NCBI GenBank assembly: GCA_000720535.1
Contig: JOAZ01000027.1
Location: forward strand, 1 to 64,000
Length of the DNA stretch: 64,000 bases
From: Streptomyces halstedii
Lineage (GTDB): Bacteria; Actinomycetota; Actinomycetes; Streptomycetales; Streptomycetaceae
Reading direction: 5' to 3'
Shown here: piece after piece, positions 9,375 to 18,100 of the stretch
How the letters are laid out: each line of letters begins with the position of its first letter
Position numbering within the stretch: position 1 is the stretch's first letter
Made by a program: the position numbers and the translations under genes
The notes under the pieces: model-generated
Database searches by the model: none
Told to the model about the DNA's origin: nothing
Seen by the model: the letters and a program-made list of their open reading frames with translations, nothing else

Positions 9375-9393
9375 CGCAAGACCGAAGTAACAA

Positions 9394-9466
9394 GCCCCCG
9401 TTGTGTAGCGGCCTAGCACGCTGCCCTCTCACGGCAGTAGCGCCGGTTCGAATCCGGTCGGGGGTA
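9394..9466 (+). tRNA. tRNA-Glu (CTC anticodon), third copy
   Basis: Same 73-base sequence as the other two Glu copies. The spacer before it ends GAAGTAACAA, exactly like the spacer between the first Gln and Glu genes, which points to duplication of a Gln-Glu unit. Confidence 0.97.
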
Positions 9467-9480
9467 CAACTCGGCAGTAC

Positions 9481-9514
9481 GGCAAGGTCCTTCACCTCGG
9501 TGGAGGACCTTGCC
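9481..9514 (+). terminator. Terminator hairpin after the tRNA cluster
   Basis: Perfect 11-bp inverted repeat GGCAAGGTCCT / AGGACCTTGCC around a 12-base loop, 14 bases after the last tRNA. No T-run. Confidence 0.8.
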
Positions 9515-9740
9515 GCTGTTCCGGACCGGTTCCCGCCCCGCGCTGTGCCGGGAGGCTTCGGGGGAGTGGACAGGTGATCTTCTGGCGGGTCCAGGTCCCG
9601 GCCGCCATCTCCCATGAGACGCGGGCCTGTTGGACGAGGTGCTCCACGTCGCGGGGGCGGCCGGCGAGGAGCGGGGTGGCCGGCGGGGCCGCCGGCGAGC
9701 GGTGCGCGGGTGAAGAGGCCCGCGGGAAGGGGGCCGCCAC
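9492..9740 (-). CDS. Possible small ORF or gene remnant, function unknown
   Basis: 82-codon open frame in the gap between the tRNA terminator and ndgR. The middle part (about residues 28-58, containing DVEHLVQQARVSWEMAAG) has codon third positions that are nearly all G or C and a protein-like composition. The ends are low in complexity, and the 3' end runs through the tRNA terminator hairpin. That pattern suggests either a short real gene with a different end or a decayed remnant. No family is recognised. Confidence 0.3.
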   Translation of the reverse strand: MAAPFPRASSPAHRSPAAPPATPLLAGRPRDVEHLVQQARVSWEMAAGTWTRQKITCPLPRSLPAQRGAGTGPEQRQGPPPR

Positions 9741-9781
9741 GGCGCTGGGGCGGCCAGGGGAAGGGGATCGGGCGTGCTGCC

Positions 9782-10498
9782 TCAGCCCGTGCGGCGCAGT
9801 GCCTCGCTCAGCCGCGCGGCCGAGTCGATGACGGCCTGGGCGTGCATCCGGCCCGGGTGGCGCGTCAGCCGCTCGATCGGCCCGGAGACGGACACCGCCG
9901 CGACCACGCGGTTCGACGGGCCCCGCACCGGTGCCGAGACCGAGGCGACGCCCGGCTCGCGCTCGCCGATCGACTGGGCCCAGCCCCGGCGGCGTACGCC
10001 CGAGAGGGCCGTCGCGGTGAAGCGCGCCCCCTGGAGGCCCCGGTGCAGGCGCTCCGGCTCCTCCCAGGCCATCAGGATCTGCGCGGAGGATCCCGCCTTC
10101 ATGGTGAGTGTGGAGCCGACGGGTACCGTGTCCCGCAGTCCGGACAGCCGTTCCGCCGCCGCCACGCAGATCCGCATGTCGCCCTGCCGGCGGTAGAGCT
10201 GGGCGCTCTCGCCGGTGATGTCACGCAGATGTGTGAGCACGGGTCCGGCCGTCGCCAGCAGGCGGTCCTCGCCGGCCGCCGCGGCCAGCTCCGCCAGGCG
10301 GGGGCCGAGAATGAAACGGCCCTGCATGTCCCTCGCCACCATGCGGTGGTGTTCGAGTGCCACGGCCAGTCGATGTGCCGTCGGCCGTGCGAGCCCTGTC
10401 GCCGCGACCAGTCCGGCGAGGGTGGCCGGACCGGACTCCAGGGCGCTCAATACCAGAGCTGCCTTGTCGAGAACGCCGACGCCGCTAGAGTTGTCCAT
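9782..10498 (-). CDS. ndgR: IclR-family transcriptional regulator NdgR
   Basis: 238-residue IclR-type regulator: an N-terminal winged helix-turn-helix (ATLAGLVAATGLARPTAHRL, about residues 26-45) and a C-terminal IclR effector domain. It is transcribed away from leuC, the arrangement of NdgR in Streptomyces, where it controls leuCD and other amino-acid genes and affects antibiotic production. The ATG at 10496-10498 gives the usual IclR length. The frame is open for another 890 bases upstream, antisense to leuC, which is a GC artefact. The ligand cannot be read from the sequence. Confidence 0.95.
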   Translation of the reverse strand: MDNSSGVGVLDKAALVLSALESGPATLAGLVAATGLARPTAHRLAVALEHHRMVARDMQGRFILGPRLAELAAAAGEDRLLATAGPVLTHLRDITGESAQLYRRQGDMRICVAAAERLSGLRDTVPVGSTLTMKAGSSAQILMAWEEPERLHRGLQGARFTATALSGVRRRGWAQSIGEREPGVASVSAPVRGPSNRVVAAVSVSGPIERLTRHPGRMHAQAVIDSAARLSEALRRTG

Positions 10499-10510
10499 AC
10501 GACGATACTC

Positions 10511-10531
10511 GCGTCTCACTCTGTGAAACGC
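10511..10531. promoter_or_regulatory. Inverted-repeat operator candidate between ndgR and leuC
   Basis: Nine-base arms GCGTCTCAC and GTGAAACGC around TCT form a palindrome with one mismatch, 13 bases upstream of the ndgR start and about 140 upstream of leuC. Size and position suit binding by an IclR-type dimer, most simply NdgR itself acting on both genes. Confidence 0.5.
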
Positions 10532-10673
10532 AAGTTCAATTTTCCCCAGGAATTGCGAACCTGTACCGGCGGCCGCATCGCGGCTCGTAGTCGCCGCCCC
10601 GCTCGGGGGTCCGGACGGTGGCGCACCGAAATCTCTAGTTGGGCCGGCGAGGACGCCGGCCGGAGGGAAAGCG

Positions 10674-12101
10674 ATGGGTAGGACACTCGCGGAGAAGGTC
10701 TGGGACGACCACGTCGTCCGGCGCGCGGAGGGCGAGCCCGACCTTCTCTTCATCGATCTGCACCTGCTGCACGAAGTGACCAGCCCGCAGGCGTTCGACG
10801 GTCTGCGCCAGGCCGGCCGCCCGGTCCGGCGCCTCGACCTCACCATCGCGACCGAGGACCACAACACCCCGACCCTCGACATCGACAAGCCGATCGCCGA
10901 CCCGGTCTCCCGCGCCCAGCTGGAGACCCTGCGCAAGAACTGCGCGGACTTCGGCGTCCGGCTGCACCCGCTCGGCGACGTCGAGCAGGGCGTCGTGCAC
11001 GTGGTGGGCCCGCAGCTGGGGCTGACCCAGCCGGGCACCACGGTGGTCTGCGGTGACTCGCACACCTCGACCCACGGGGCGTTCGGCGCGCTGGCCTTCG
11101 GCATCGGCACCAGCCAGGTCGAGCACGTCCTCGCCACCCAGACGCTCCCGTTGGCCCGGCCCAGGACCATGGCGATCACCGTCGAGGGCGAACTGCCCGA
11201 CACCGTCACCGCCAAGGACCTCATCCTCGCCGTCATCGCCCGCATCGGCACCGGCGGCGGCCAGGGGTACATCCTCGAATACCGCGGATCCGCCATCGAG
11301 AAGCTCTCGATGGAGGCCCGGATGACCATCTGCAACATGTCGATCGAGGCCGGCGCCCGCGCGGGCATGATCGCCCCGGACCGCACCACCTTCGACTACC
11401 TGCGGGGCCGCGACCACGCCCCCCGGGGCGAGGACTGGGACGCCGCCGTGGCGTACTGGGAGACGCTGCGCACCGACGACGACGCGGTCTTCGACGCCGA
11501 GGTCCTCATCGACGCCACCGAGCTGGCGCCGTTCGTCACCTGGGGCACCAACCCGGGCCAGGGCGCGCCGCTGTCCGCCTGTGTCCCCGACCCGGCTTCG
11601 TACGAGGACGCCTCGGAACGCCACGCCGCCGAAAAGGCCCTGGAGTACATGGGCTTGACCGCCGGGCAGCCGCTGCGCGAGATCAGTGTGGACACCGTCT
11701 TCGTGGGTTCCTGCACCAACGGCCGCATCGAGGACCTGCGCAACGCCGCCTCGGTCATGGAGGGCCGCAAAGTCGCCGACGGCGTACGGATGCTGGTCGT
11801 CCCGGGTTCCGTCCGGGTCGCCCTCCAGGCCGTCGAGGAGGGCCTGGACAAGGTCTTCACGGCCGCCGGCGCCGAATGGCGGCACGCGGGCTGTTCGATG
11901 TGCCTGGGCATGAACCCGGACCAGCTGGCCCCCGGTGAGCGCTCCGCCTCCACCTCCAACCGCAACTTCGAGGGCAGGCAGGGCAAGGGCGGCCGTACCC
12001 ACCTGGTGTCCCCGCAGGTGGCCGCCGCCACCGCCGTGCTGGGCCATCTGGCCTCGCCCGCCGACCTGTCCGACACCCGTACGCCCGCCGGAGTCCGATA
12101 G
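10674..12101 (+). CDS. leuC: 3-isopropylmalate dehydratase large subunit
   Basis: 475-residue aconitase-family subunit that, with LeuD, isomerises 2- to 3-isopropylmalate in leucine biosynthesis. The iron-sulphur cluster ligands are visible in VGSCTNG near residue 346 and [10 protein letters not shown] near 408. Substrate-binding segments such as [13 protein letters not shown] occur near 126. The ATG follows GGAGGGAAAGCG. leuD starts two bases after the stop codon. Probably controlled by NdgR, encoded divergently. Confidence 0.98.
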   Translation: MGRTLAEKVWDDHVVRRAEGEPDLLFIDLHLLHEVTSPQAFDGLRQAGRPVRRLDLTIATEDHNTPTLDIDKPIADPVSRAQLETLRKNCADFGVRLHPLGDVEQGVVHVVGPQLGLTQPGTTVVCGDSHTSTHGAFGALAFGIGTSQVEHVLATQTLPLARPRTMAITVEGELPDTVTAKDLILAVIARIGTGGGQGYILEYRGSAIEKLSMEARMTICNMSIEAGARAGMIAPDRTTFDYLRGRDHAPRGEDWDAAVAYWETLRTDDDAVFDAEVLIDATELAPFVTWGTNPGQGAPLSACVPDPASYEDASERHAAEKALEYMGLTAGQPLREISVDTVFVGSCTNGRIEDLRNAASVMEGRKVADGVRMLVVPGSVRVALQAVEEGLDKVFTAAGAEWRHAGCSMCLGMNPDQLAPGERSASTSNRNFEGRQGKGGRTHLVSPQVAAATAVLGHLASPADLSDTRTPAGVR

Positions 12102-12103
12102 CC

Positions 12104-12697
12104 ATGGAAGCATTCACCGCACACACCGGCCGTGCCGTCCCGCTGCGCCGCAGCAACGTCGACACCGACCAGATCATCCCCGCCCACTGGCTGAAGAAGG
12201 TCACCCGGGACGGCTTCGAGGACGGGCTCTTCGAAGCCTGGCGCAAAAACGAGGACTTCGTCCTCAACCGCCCGGAGCGCGAGGGCGCGACGGTCCTGGT
12301 GGCCGGCCCCGACTTCGGCACCGGCTCCTCCCGCGAGCACGCCGTCTGGGCCCTGCAGAACTACGGCTTCAAGACCGTCATCTCCTCCCGGTTCGCCGAC
12401 ATCTTCCGCGGCAACTCGCTGAAGAACGGGCTGTTGACCGTCGTCCTCGACCAGGACGTCGTCGACCGGCTGTGGGAGCTGACCGAGGCCGACTCGGCCG
12501 CCGAGGTCACCGTGGACCTGGAGAAGCGCCAGGTCCTCGCGGCCGGGATCACCGCCGGTTTCGAGCTGGACGAGAACGCCCGCTGGCGGCTGCTCAACGG
12601 CCTCGACGACATCAGCCTCACCCTTCAGAACGAAGCGGACATCGCGGCCTACGAGGCGGGCCGACCGGCCTTCAAACCGCAGACCATCCAGGCCTGA
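12104..12697 (+). CDS. leuD: 3-isopropylmalate dehydratase small subunit
   Basis: 197-residue swivel-domain subunit of isopropylmalate isomerase. Family features include RSNVDTDQIIPA near residue 18 and FGTGSSREHAVWAL near 68. It is encoded immediately after leuC and must be translated from the same mRNA. A strong terminator hairpin follows. Confidence 0.98.
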   Translation: MEAFTAHTGRAVPLRRSNVDTDQIIPAHWLKKVTRDGFEDGLFEAWRKNEDFVLNRPEREGATVLVAGPDFGTGSSREHAVWALQNYGFKTVISSRFADIFRGNSLKNGLLTVVLDQDVVDRLWELTEADSAAEVTVDLEKRQVLAAGITAGFELDENARWRLLNGLDDISLTLQNEADIAAYEAGRPAFKPQTIQA

Positions 12698-12713
12698 TCA
12701 GCGCTTTTACCGC

Positions 12714-12747
12714 ACTGCGCCCCCTGCCTCCCGGCAGGGGGCGCAGT
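12714..12747 (+). terminator. Terminator hairpin after leuCD
   Basis: Perfect 15-bp inverted repeat ACTGCGCCCCCTGCC / GGCAGGGGGCGCAGT with a four-base TCCC loop, 16 bases after the leuD stop. Confidence 0.85.
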
Positions 12748-12801
12748 CGCTTGTTGAGCCCCCCTCGGGCGACAACTCGCCCCAGATGGCACAATCGGTG
12801 C

Positions 12802-13029
12802 ATGGAACGCGACAGCCAACTCAAGCTCTATGGCGAAGTCGCCGACCGATTGAAGGAAGCGCACGCACGCGTGCGCGCACTGCAAGTCCCGGAGGGCGTA
12901 CGGATGGCGCTCTCCCGGAAGCTGCTGGTCGTCACGGCCGCGGCTAAGCACGATCTCCCAGGTGCGGCAAGGCGCCTGGACCGATTGATGAAGGACCTCG
13001 ATGAGGGCCGATTCCCCGAAGGTGACTGA
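12802..13029 (+). CDS. Small conserved-looking hypothetical protein
   Basis: 75-residue charged, helical protein (MERDSQLKLYGEVADRLKEA at the start, RRLDRLMKDLDEGRFPEGD at the end) with no cysteine, signal peptide or membrane helix. It lies between leuD and hupS and is read in the same direction. An extended -10-like element (TGGCACAAT) lies just upstream of the ATG, so the mRNA may be nearly leaderless. Function unknown; the position before hupS matches the layout I recall from other Streptomyces. Confidence 0.8.
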   Translation: MERDSQLKLYGEVADRLKEAHARVRALQVPEGVRMALSRKLLVVTAAAKHDLPGAARRLDRLMKDLDEGRFPEGD

Positions 13030-13092
13030 CTCCGCGGAACAGCGCGGCGGTCGACTTCGTTGCGGCACTAGGGTGATTAGCCCGTTTCGTGT

Positions 13093-13121
13093 TTGATTTG
13101 CGGTATATATCTGCCTAACGT
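13093..13121 (+). promoter_or_regulatory. Candidate vegetative promoter of hupS
   Basis: TTGATT and TAACGT are separated by 17 bases in an AT-rich patch (TATATAT in the spacer), about 50 bases upstream of the hupS GTG. Confidence 0.6.
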
Positions 13122-13172
13122 GCGAAAACGCCTGAACAGATTCGTTCCGGCAATGTCTCCGAAGGGGAAGAC

Positions 13173-13829
13173 GTGAACAAGGCGCAGCTCGTAGAAGCGA
13201 TTGCCGACAAGGTCGGCGGCCGGCAGCAGGCCGCCGACGCCGTGGATGTGGTGCTCGACGCGATCGTCCGCGCGGTCGTCGCCGGTGACCGTGTCTCGGT
13301 CACCGGTTTCGGATCGTTCGAGAAGGTCGACCGCCCGGCCCGCTACGCCCGCAACCCGCAGACGGGCGAGCGCGTGCGGGTCAAGAAGACGTCCGTGCCC
13401 CGGTTCCGCGCGGGCCAGGGCTTCAAGGACCTGGTGAGCGGCTCCAAGAAGCTCCCCAAGGGCGGCGAGGTCTCCGTCAAGAAGGCTCCCAAGGGCAGCC
13501 TGTCGGGCGGTTCTTCCACCCGTACGACGGCGAAGGCGGCCGCCAAAAAGGCCACCGCCAAGAAGGCCACGGCCCGCAAGACCACGGCGGCGGCCAAGAA
13601 GACCGCCCCGGCGAAGAAGACCACGGCGGCGGCCAAGAAGAGCGCCCCGGCCAAGAAGACCACGGCGGCGGCCAAGAAGAGCGCCCCGGCCAAGAAGACC
13701 ACGGCCACCAAGAAGGCGACCGCCACCAAGACGGCTCCCGCCAAGAAGACCACGGCGAAGACGGCGCCCGCGAAGAAGACCACGGCCCGCAAGACCGCCG
13801 CCAAGAAGGCGACCACCCGCAAGAAGTGA
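13173..13829 (+). CDS. hupS: HU-family nucleoid protein with lysine-rich tail (HupS)
   Basis: 218-residue two-part DNA-binding protein. Residues 1 to about 92 form a standard HU fold ([16 protein letters not shown] start; GRNP-type loop as [10 protein letters not shown]). From about 105 on there is an Ala/Lys/Thr tail resembling histone H1, built of KKTTA and KKSAPA repeats. HupS-type proteins compact the nucleoid, notably in spores. The tail includes a 13-residue unit repeated three times with matching DNA (13581-13697). A terminator follows, and the next gene is convergent. Confidence 0.96.
   Translation: MNKAQLVEAIADKVGGRQQAADAVDVVLDAIVRAVVAGDRVSVTGFGSFEKVDRPARYARNPQTGERVRVKKTSVPRFRAGQGFKDLVSGSKKLPKGGEVSVKKAPKGSLSGGSSTRTTAKAAAKKATAKKATARKTTAAAKKTAPAKKTTAAAKKSAPAKKTTAAAKKSAPAKKTTATKKATATKTAPAKKTTAKTAPAKKTTARKTAAKKATTRKK
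13581..13697 (+). repeat. 39-bp tandem repeat within hupS
   Basis: Three consecutive 39-base units beginning ACCACGGCGGCGGCCAAGAA encode 13 residues each of the lysine/alanine tail. The last two units are identical and the first differs at two or three bases. Confidence 0.85.
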
Positions 13830-13865
13830 GAGCGGGCGGGCAGCGCTCGTAGCTCGGAACGCGCC

Positions 13866-13895
13866 GGGCCGGGCTCCCCTCGGGGAGCCCGGCCC
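13866..13895. terminator. Terminator hairpin between hupS and the convergent small gene
   Basis: Inverted repeat GGGCCGGGCTCCCC / GGGGAGCCCGGCCC with almost no loop. It may serve both converging transcripts. Confidence 0.75.
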
Positions 13896-13915
13896 GCGGG
13901 CTGTCCGGGGCGCCG

Positions 13916-14119
13916 TCAGAGCGTCTGGAGCGTCACCAGCGTGATGCGCAGCGATGCGCCCTCGCCCTCGGTCTCGATCCGCACCCGCTGCCCCGGCCGC
14001 AGCAGCAGCAGGCCGCCCGCGTCGAAGGCCGGGGCGCCGAAGTCCACCGGGGTGCCGTCGTCCAGCAGCACACTGCCGGTCCTGGTCGCCGAGTCGTACG
14101 TGTACGAGGTCGCCTGCAT
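13916..14119 (-). CDS. Small hypothetical protein (67 residues)
   Basis: Short acidic, beta-rich looking protein: [20 protein letters not shown] at the start, [13 protein letters not shown] in the middle, ending VTLQTL. It resembles a small OB-like or cold-shock-like strand pattern but matches no family I can name. It lies 10 bases downstream of the fbiD stop on the same strand, so it is probably co-transcribed with it. The codon bias supports coding. Confidence 0.75.
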   Translation of the reverse strand: MQATSYTYDSATRTGSVLLDDGTPVDFGAPAFDAGGLLLLRPGQRVRIETEGEGASLRITLVTLQTL

Positions 14120-14129
14120 GGGAGCCAGC

Positions 14130-14825
14130 CTAGTGCCCTGACCCGCACGCCTGTCCGGCCGCCGGGGCGCACAGGGCGGTGGTCCGGCGCCCCGCACCCA
14201 GGGCCAGTGCCACCCGCAGGTCCTCCCCGGTGTCCACGTCCCGGCGGACCGAGTCGAGTCCCGCCGGCGGGACCTCCACCGCCCCCGACGCCAGATGCCG
14301 GGCCCGCGACGGTCCCCCGAAAAAGGGCCGCAATTCCACACCGGAGGCGGCCGACAGGAAAGTGGTGCCGATTCCCTGCGCGTCGGCGAGGAATGTACGG
14401 GGAAAAGCGGCCGCGAAATCCAGCACCCGTGCCAGTTCCGCGGGCCGCAGTGCCGGCAGATCCGCGTTGAGCGCGGCCACCGCGGCGTCCGGACGGTCCG
14501 CGCGCGCCGACCGGGCACCGTGCTCCAGCGCCGCGTTGAGCCCGGCCGCCGGAACGTCCGCCACCGTACGGGCGCCGAGCGCGGCCAGCGCCTCCGCCGC
14601 CACCGGATCGTCCGTGACGACCACCACATCGCGCACAGCCGGGCACGACAGCGCGGCGGACACCGTGTCCTGGGCGAAGGCCAGCGCCAGCCGCGGCCGC
14701 TCCTCGCCGACCGCCCGCCCCAGCCTGCTCTTGGCGCGGGCGAGCGGTTTCAGCGGGACGACCAGGGACCAGGAGCCGGTCGGGTCGGTGTTCGTGGCGA
14801 TCTCCCCCTCCGTACGCGTCAGCAC
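14130..14825 (-). CDS. fbiD: Phosphoenolpyruvate/2-phospho-L-lactate guanylyltransferase (FbiD/CofC)
   Basis: 231-residue CofC-family nucleotidyltransferase of coenzyme F420 biosynthesis. It makes the guanylylated three-carbon phosphate used by FbiA; in actinobacteria phosphoenolpyruvate is the accepted substrate. Motifs: VPLKPLARAKSRLG near residue 23, VVTDDPVAAEALAALG near 69, and ALNADLPALRP near 117. The gene is divergent from plsC, with about 140 bases between them. Confidence 0.93.
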   Translation of the reverse strand: MLTRTEGEIATNTDPTGSWSLVVPLKPLARAKSRLGRAVGEERPRLALAFAQDTVSAALSCPAVRDVVVVTDDPVAAEALAALGARTVADVPAAGLNAALEHGARSARADRPDAAVAALNADLPALRPAELARVLDFAAAFPRTFLADAQGIGTTFLSAASGVELRPFFGGPSRARHLASGAVEVPPAGLDSVRRDVDTGEDLRVALALGAGRRTTALCAPAAGQACGSGH

Positions 14826-14967
14826 TCATTCTCGCCCGCCGGTACGACAACCCGCGGGTCCGCCCCGGCGGGCGAGGCGTACGGTGTTCTCCACACAGCA
14901 GGCGCCCGGACCGGCACAGCACCGCCGCGGACCGGGCGGAGAACAGGCCCTAGAGGAAGGCGTCCGA

Positions 14968-15720
14968 GTGTCCCGCCGCAGAATCGGCTTCTGGTACCGC
15001 CTGGCCGCGGTCATCGCAAAACCGCCCCTGGTGGTTCTGTTCAAGCGCGACTGGCGGGGAATGGAACACATTCCGGCCGATGGCGGATTCATCACCGCGG
15101 TCAATCACAACTCGTACCTTGATCCGCTTTCGTACGGGCATTTCCAGTACAACACCGGCAGGGTACCGAGGCTTCTCGCGAAGGCCGCGCTGTTCCGGGC
15201 GCCTTTCGTCGGAATGATGCTGCGCGGCACCGGGCAGATCCCCGTCTACCGCGAGACGAGCGACGCCCTGGGCGCGTTCCGGGCCGCCGTCGCCGCCATC
15301 GAGCGGGGCGAATGCGTGGCCTTCTACCCGGAGGGCACCCTCACCCGCGACCCCGACATGTGGCCCATGGCCGGCAAGACCGGCGCCGCCCGCGTCGCCC
15401 TGATGACCAAGGCCCCGGTCATCCCCGTCGCCCAGTGGGGCGCCAACCTCGCGATGCCCCCGTACGCCAAGGAGAACAAGCTCCGGCTGTTCCCCCGCAA
15501 GACCCTCACGGTGCAGGCCGGGCCGCCGGTGGACCTGTCCCGGTTCCACGGCCTCGAACCCACCCCCGACGTCCTGCGCCAGGCCACCGAGGTCATCATG
15601 GCCGCGGTCACCGCCCAGCTGGAGGACGTACGCGGCGAGAAGGCGCCCGCCGAGCCCTACGATCACCGTAAGGCCCGTGCCGAACAGCGGCGCGAGGCAG
15701 AGGGAAAGGGATCCACGTGA
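14968..15720 (+). CDS. plsC: 1-acyl-sn-glycerol-3-phosphate acyltransferase family protein
   Basis: 250-residue PlsC-type acyltransferase of phospholipid synthesis. The catalytic HX4D motif appears as NHNSYLDPL near residue 46 and the glycerol-phosphate binding motif as FYPEGTLTRD near 115. The GTG start is preceded by AGAGGAAGG. The 3' end overlaps gpsA by four bases (GTGA), linking two steps of glycerolipid synthesis. The exact acyl acceptor could differ, since several PlsC paralogues usually exist in Streptomyces. Confidence 0.93.
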   Translation: MSRRRIGFWYRLAAVIAKPPLVVLFKRDWRGMEHIPADGGFITAVNHNSYLDPLSYGHFQYNTGRVPRLLAKAALFRAPFVGMMLRGTGQIPVYRETSDALGAFRAAVAAIERGECVAFYPEGTLTRDPDMWPMAGKTGAARVALMTKAPVIPVAQWGANLAMPPYAKENKLRLFPRKTLTVQAGPPVDLSRFHGLEPTPDVLRQATEVIMAAVTAQLEDVRGEKAPAEPYDHRKARAEQRREAEGKGST

Positions 15721-16727
15721 CGCACCCCGCCAAGGCAGCCGTCTTCGGAACCGGCTCATGGGGTACGGCCTTCGGCATGGTCCTCGCCGACGCGGGCTGC
15801 GACGTCACCCTCTGCGCCCGCCGCCCGGAGGTCGCCGACGCGGTCAACCGGACCCGCACCAACCCGGACTATCTGCCGGGAATTGAGCTGCCCGCCTCCG
15901 TCCGGGCCACCACGGACCCCGCCGAGGCGCTGCGCGGCGCCGACTTCGCGGTGCTGGTGGTGCCCTCCCAGACCCTGCGCGCCAACCTCGCGGCGTGGAC
16001 ACCCCACCTGGAGTCCGGCACCGTCCTGGTGTCCCTGATGAAGGGCGTCGAACTCGGCACCACCAAGCGGATGAGCGAGGTCGTCCAGGACGTCACCGGG
16101 GTCGGCGCGGACCGCGTCGCCGTCGTCACGGGCCCCAACCTCGCCAAGGAGATCGCGGAACGCCGGCCCGCCGCCGGTGTCGTCGCCTGCTCCGACGAGA
16201 CCGTGGCCCAGCGGCTCCAGGCCGCCTGCCACACCTCGTACTTCCGCCCGTACACCAACACCGACGTCATCGGCTGCGAACTCGGCGGCGCCGTCAAGAA
16301 CGTCATCGGCCTCGCCGTGGGCATCGCGGACGGCATGGGCCTGGGCGACAACACCAAGGGCTCGCTCATCACCCGGGGCCTGGCCGAGACCACCCGCCTG
16401 GGCCTGGCCATGGGCGCCGACCCGCTGACCTTCTCCGGACTCGCCGGACTCGGCGACCTGGTGGCCACCTGCTCCTCACCGCTCTCGCGCAACCACACCT
16501 TCGGCACCAACCTCGGCCGCGGGATGACGCTCCAGGAGACCGTCGCCGTCACCCAGCAGACCGCCGAGGGCGTCAAGTCCTGCCGGTCGGTGCTGGATCT
16601 GGCGCGCCGGCACGGAGTCGACATGCCCATCACGGAGACGGTCGTCGGAATCGTCCACGAGGGGAAGTCCCCGGTGGTCGCGCTGAAGGAGCTGATGTCG
16701 CGCAGCGCCAAGCCCGAGCGACGCTGA
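15717..16727 (+). CDS. gpsA: Glycerol-3-phosphate dehydrogenase [NAD(P)+]
   Basis: 336-residue cytosolic GpsA making sn-glycerol-3-phosphate from dihydroxyacetone phosphate. The N-terminal Rossmann motif is VFGTGSWGTAFG near residue 8. Further signatures are GPNLAKEIAE near 139 and the catalytic region ELGGAVKNVIGLAVG near 186. It is translationally coupled to plsC upstream through a GTGA overlap, and ddlA follows in the same direction. Confidence 0.97.
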   Translation: MTHPAKAAVFGTGSWGTAFGMVLADAGCDVTLCARRPEVADAVNRTRTNPDYLPGIELPASVRATTDPAEALRGADFAVLVVPSQTLRANLAAWTPHLESGTVLVSLMKGVELGTTKRMSEVVQDVTGVGADRVAVVTGPNLAKEIAERRPAAGVVACSDETVAQRLQAACHTSYFRPYTNTDVIGCELGGAVKNVIGLAVGIADGMGLGDNTKGSLITRGLAETTRLGLAMGADPLTFSGLAGLGDLVATCSSPLSRNHTFGTNLGRGMTLQETVAVTQQTAEGVKSCRSVLDLARRHGVDMPITETVVGIVHEGKSPVVALKELMSRSAKPERR

Positions 16728-16761
16728 CCCGAGCCCTACCAGCAGGTACCCTCAACGCGAT

Positions 16762-17967
16762 ATGAGCAGCGAGAACCTCCCCCAGAGCCCTGAGAGCACC
16801 GCCGGAGCCGCACAGAGCCCCGCGGGCTCCGGACGGAGCTCCGAGCGGCCCCGCAAGCCGCGCGTGGCCGTCGTGTTCGGCGGCCGGAGCTCCGAACACG
16901 GCATCTCGGTCGTCACGGCCGGCGCCGTGATGAGCGCCCTCGACCGGTCCACGTACGACGTCCTGCCGATCGGCATCACCAAGGACGGCCGGTGGGCCCT
17001 GACGGCCGACGACCCGGCCCGCATGGCCATCACGGACCGGCGGGTCCCCGACGTGGACGAGCTCGCCGAACCGGCGGGGGGCGCCGTGACGCTCTCCGTC
17101 GACCCCGGCAACCGTGACGTCGTCGTGGGCGAACCCGGTTCGGTGCCCACGGTCCTGGGCGAGGTCGACGTCGTCTTCCCCATGCTGCACGGCCCCTACG
17201 GCGAGGACGGCACGCTCCAGGGGCTCCTGGAACTGTCCGGAGTGCCCTACGTCGGCGCCGGGGTCCTCGCCTCCGCGATCGGCCAGGACAAGGAGTACAT
17301 GAAGCGGGTGTTCACCTCCTTCGGGCTGCCGGTCGGCCCGTACGAGGTCGTCCGCCCCCGTGAGTGGGAGTCGGACCGCCCCGCCGCCCGCAAGCGCATC
17401 ATGGAGTTCGCCGCCGAACACGGCTGGCCGCTCTTCGTGAAGCCCGCCCGCGGCGGCTCGTCCATGGGCATCACCAAGGTCGAGGACGCCGCCGGACTCG
17501 ACGAGGCGATCGAGGAGGCCCGCCGCCACGACCCCAAGTTCCTGGTGGAGTCCCTGCTGCGCGGCCGCGAGATCGAGTGCGGGGTGCTGGAGTTCGAGGA
17601 CGGGCCGCGCGCCAGCGTGCCGGCCGAGATCCCCCCGGTCACCTCGCACGACTTCTACGACTTCGAGGCCAAGTACATCGACTCGGCGGCCGGGCTGGTG
17701 CCCGCCCCGCTCACCGAGGAGCAGACCGCCGAGGTGCGGCGGCTCGCCGTGGACGCCTTCGAGGCCGCCTCCTGCGAGGGCCTGGTGCGCGCCGACTTCT
17801 TCCTCGCCGAGGACGGCACGTTCGTCATCAACGAGATCAACACCATGCCCGGGTTCACCCCGATCTCCATGTACCCGCGGATGTGGCAGGAGAGCGGCGT
17901 GAGCTACCCGGAGCTGGTGGACCGGCTGATCCAGGCGGCGCTGAACCGGTCCACCGGACTGCGCTGA
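16762..17967 (+). CDS. ddlA: D-alanine--D-alanine ligase
   Basis: 401-residue ATP-grasp ligase that makes the D-Ala-D-Ala dipeptide of peptidoglycan. An N-terminal extension of about 30 residues rich in Ser and Pro precedes the ddl core (VVFGGRSSEHGISVVTAG). PMLHGPYGEDG near residue 142 and the ATP-grasp end ADFFLAEDGTF...NEINTMPGFTP near 337-370 are typical. It carries the HGPYGEDG version of the substrate loop expected for a D-Ala rather than D-Lac ligase, though specificity cannot be settled by eye. Third gene of a plsC-gpsA-ddlA cluster. Confidence 0.97.
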   Translation: MSSENLPQSPESTAGAAQSPAGSGRSSERPRKPRVAVVFGGRSSEHGISVVTAGAVMSALDRSTYDVLPIGITKDGRWALTADDPARMAITDRRVPDVDELAEPAGGAVTLSVDPGNRDVVVGEPGSVPTVLGEVDVVFPMLHGPYGEDGTLQGLLELSGVPYVGAGVLASAIGQDKEYMKRVFTSFGLPVGPYEVVRPREWESDRPAARKRIMEFAAEHGWPLFVKPARGGSSMGITKVEDAAGLDEAIEEARRHDPKFLVESLLRGREIECGVLEFEDGPRASVPAEIPPVTSHDFYDFEAKYIDSAAGLVPAPLTEEQTAEVRRLAVDAFEAASCEGLVRADFFLAEDGTFVINEINTMPGFTPISMYPRMWQESGVSYPELVDRLIQAALNRSTGLR

Positions 17968-18017
17968 CCCGCGCCAGGACTCCTGTGGACCGTCCGCACG
18001 GATTCCCCGGGGGCGAG

Positions 18018-18100
18018 GTCACGGACCCGGGGACCGCGACCACGGACCCGGGCACGGCGACCACGGCACCCGGAGAGCGCGTCACGGACCCGGGGCCGCG
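18018..18100. repeat. 21-bp imperfect tandem repeat between ddlA and the DUF3515 gene
   Basis: About four units of 21 bases sharing the core CACGGACCCGGG start at 18018, 18039, 18060 and 18081. The last unit ends at the stop codon of the convergent DUF3515 gene. The array fills most of the gap between the two convergent genes and may also fold as a terminator. Confidence 0.75.
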
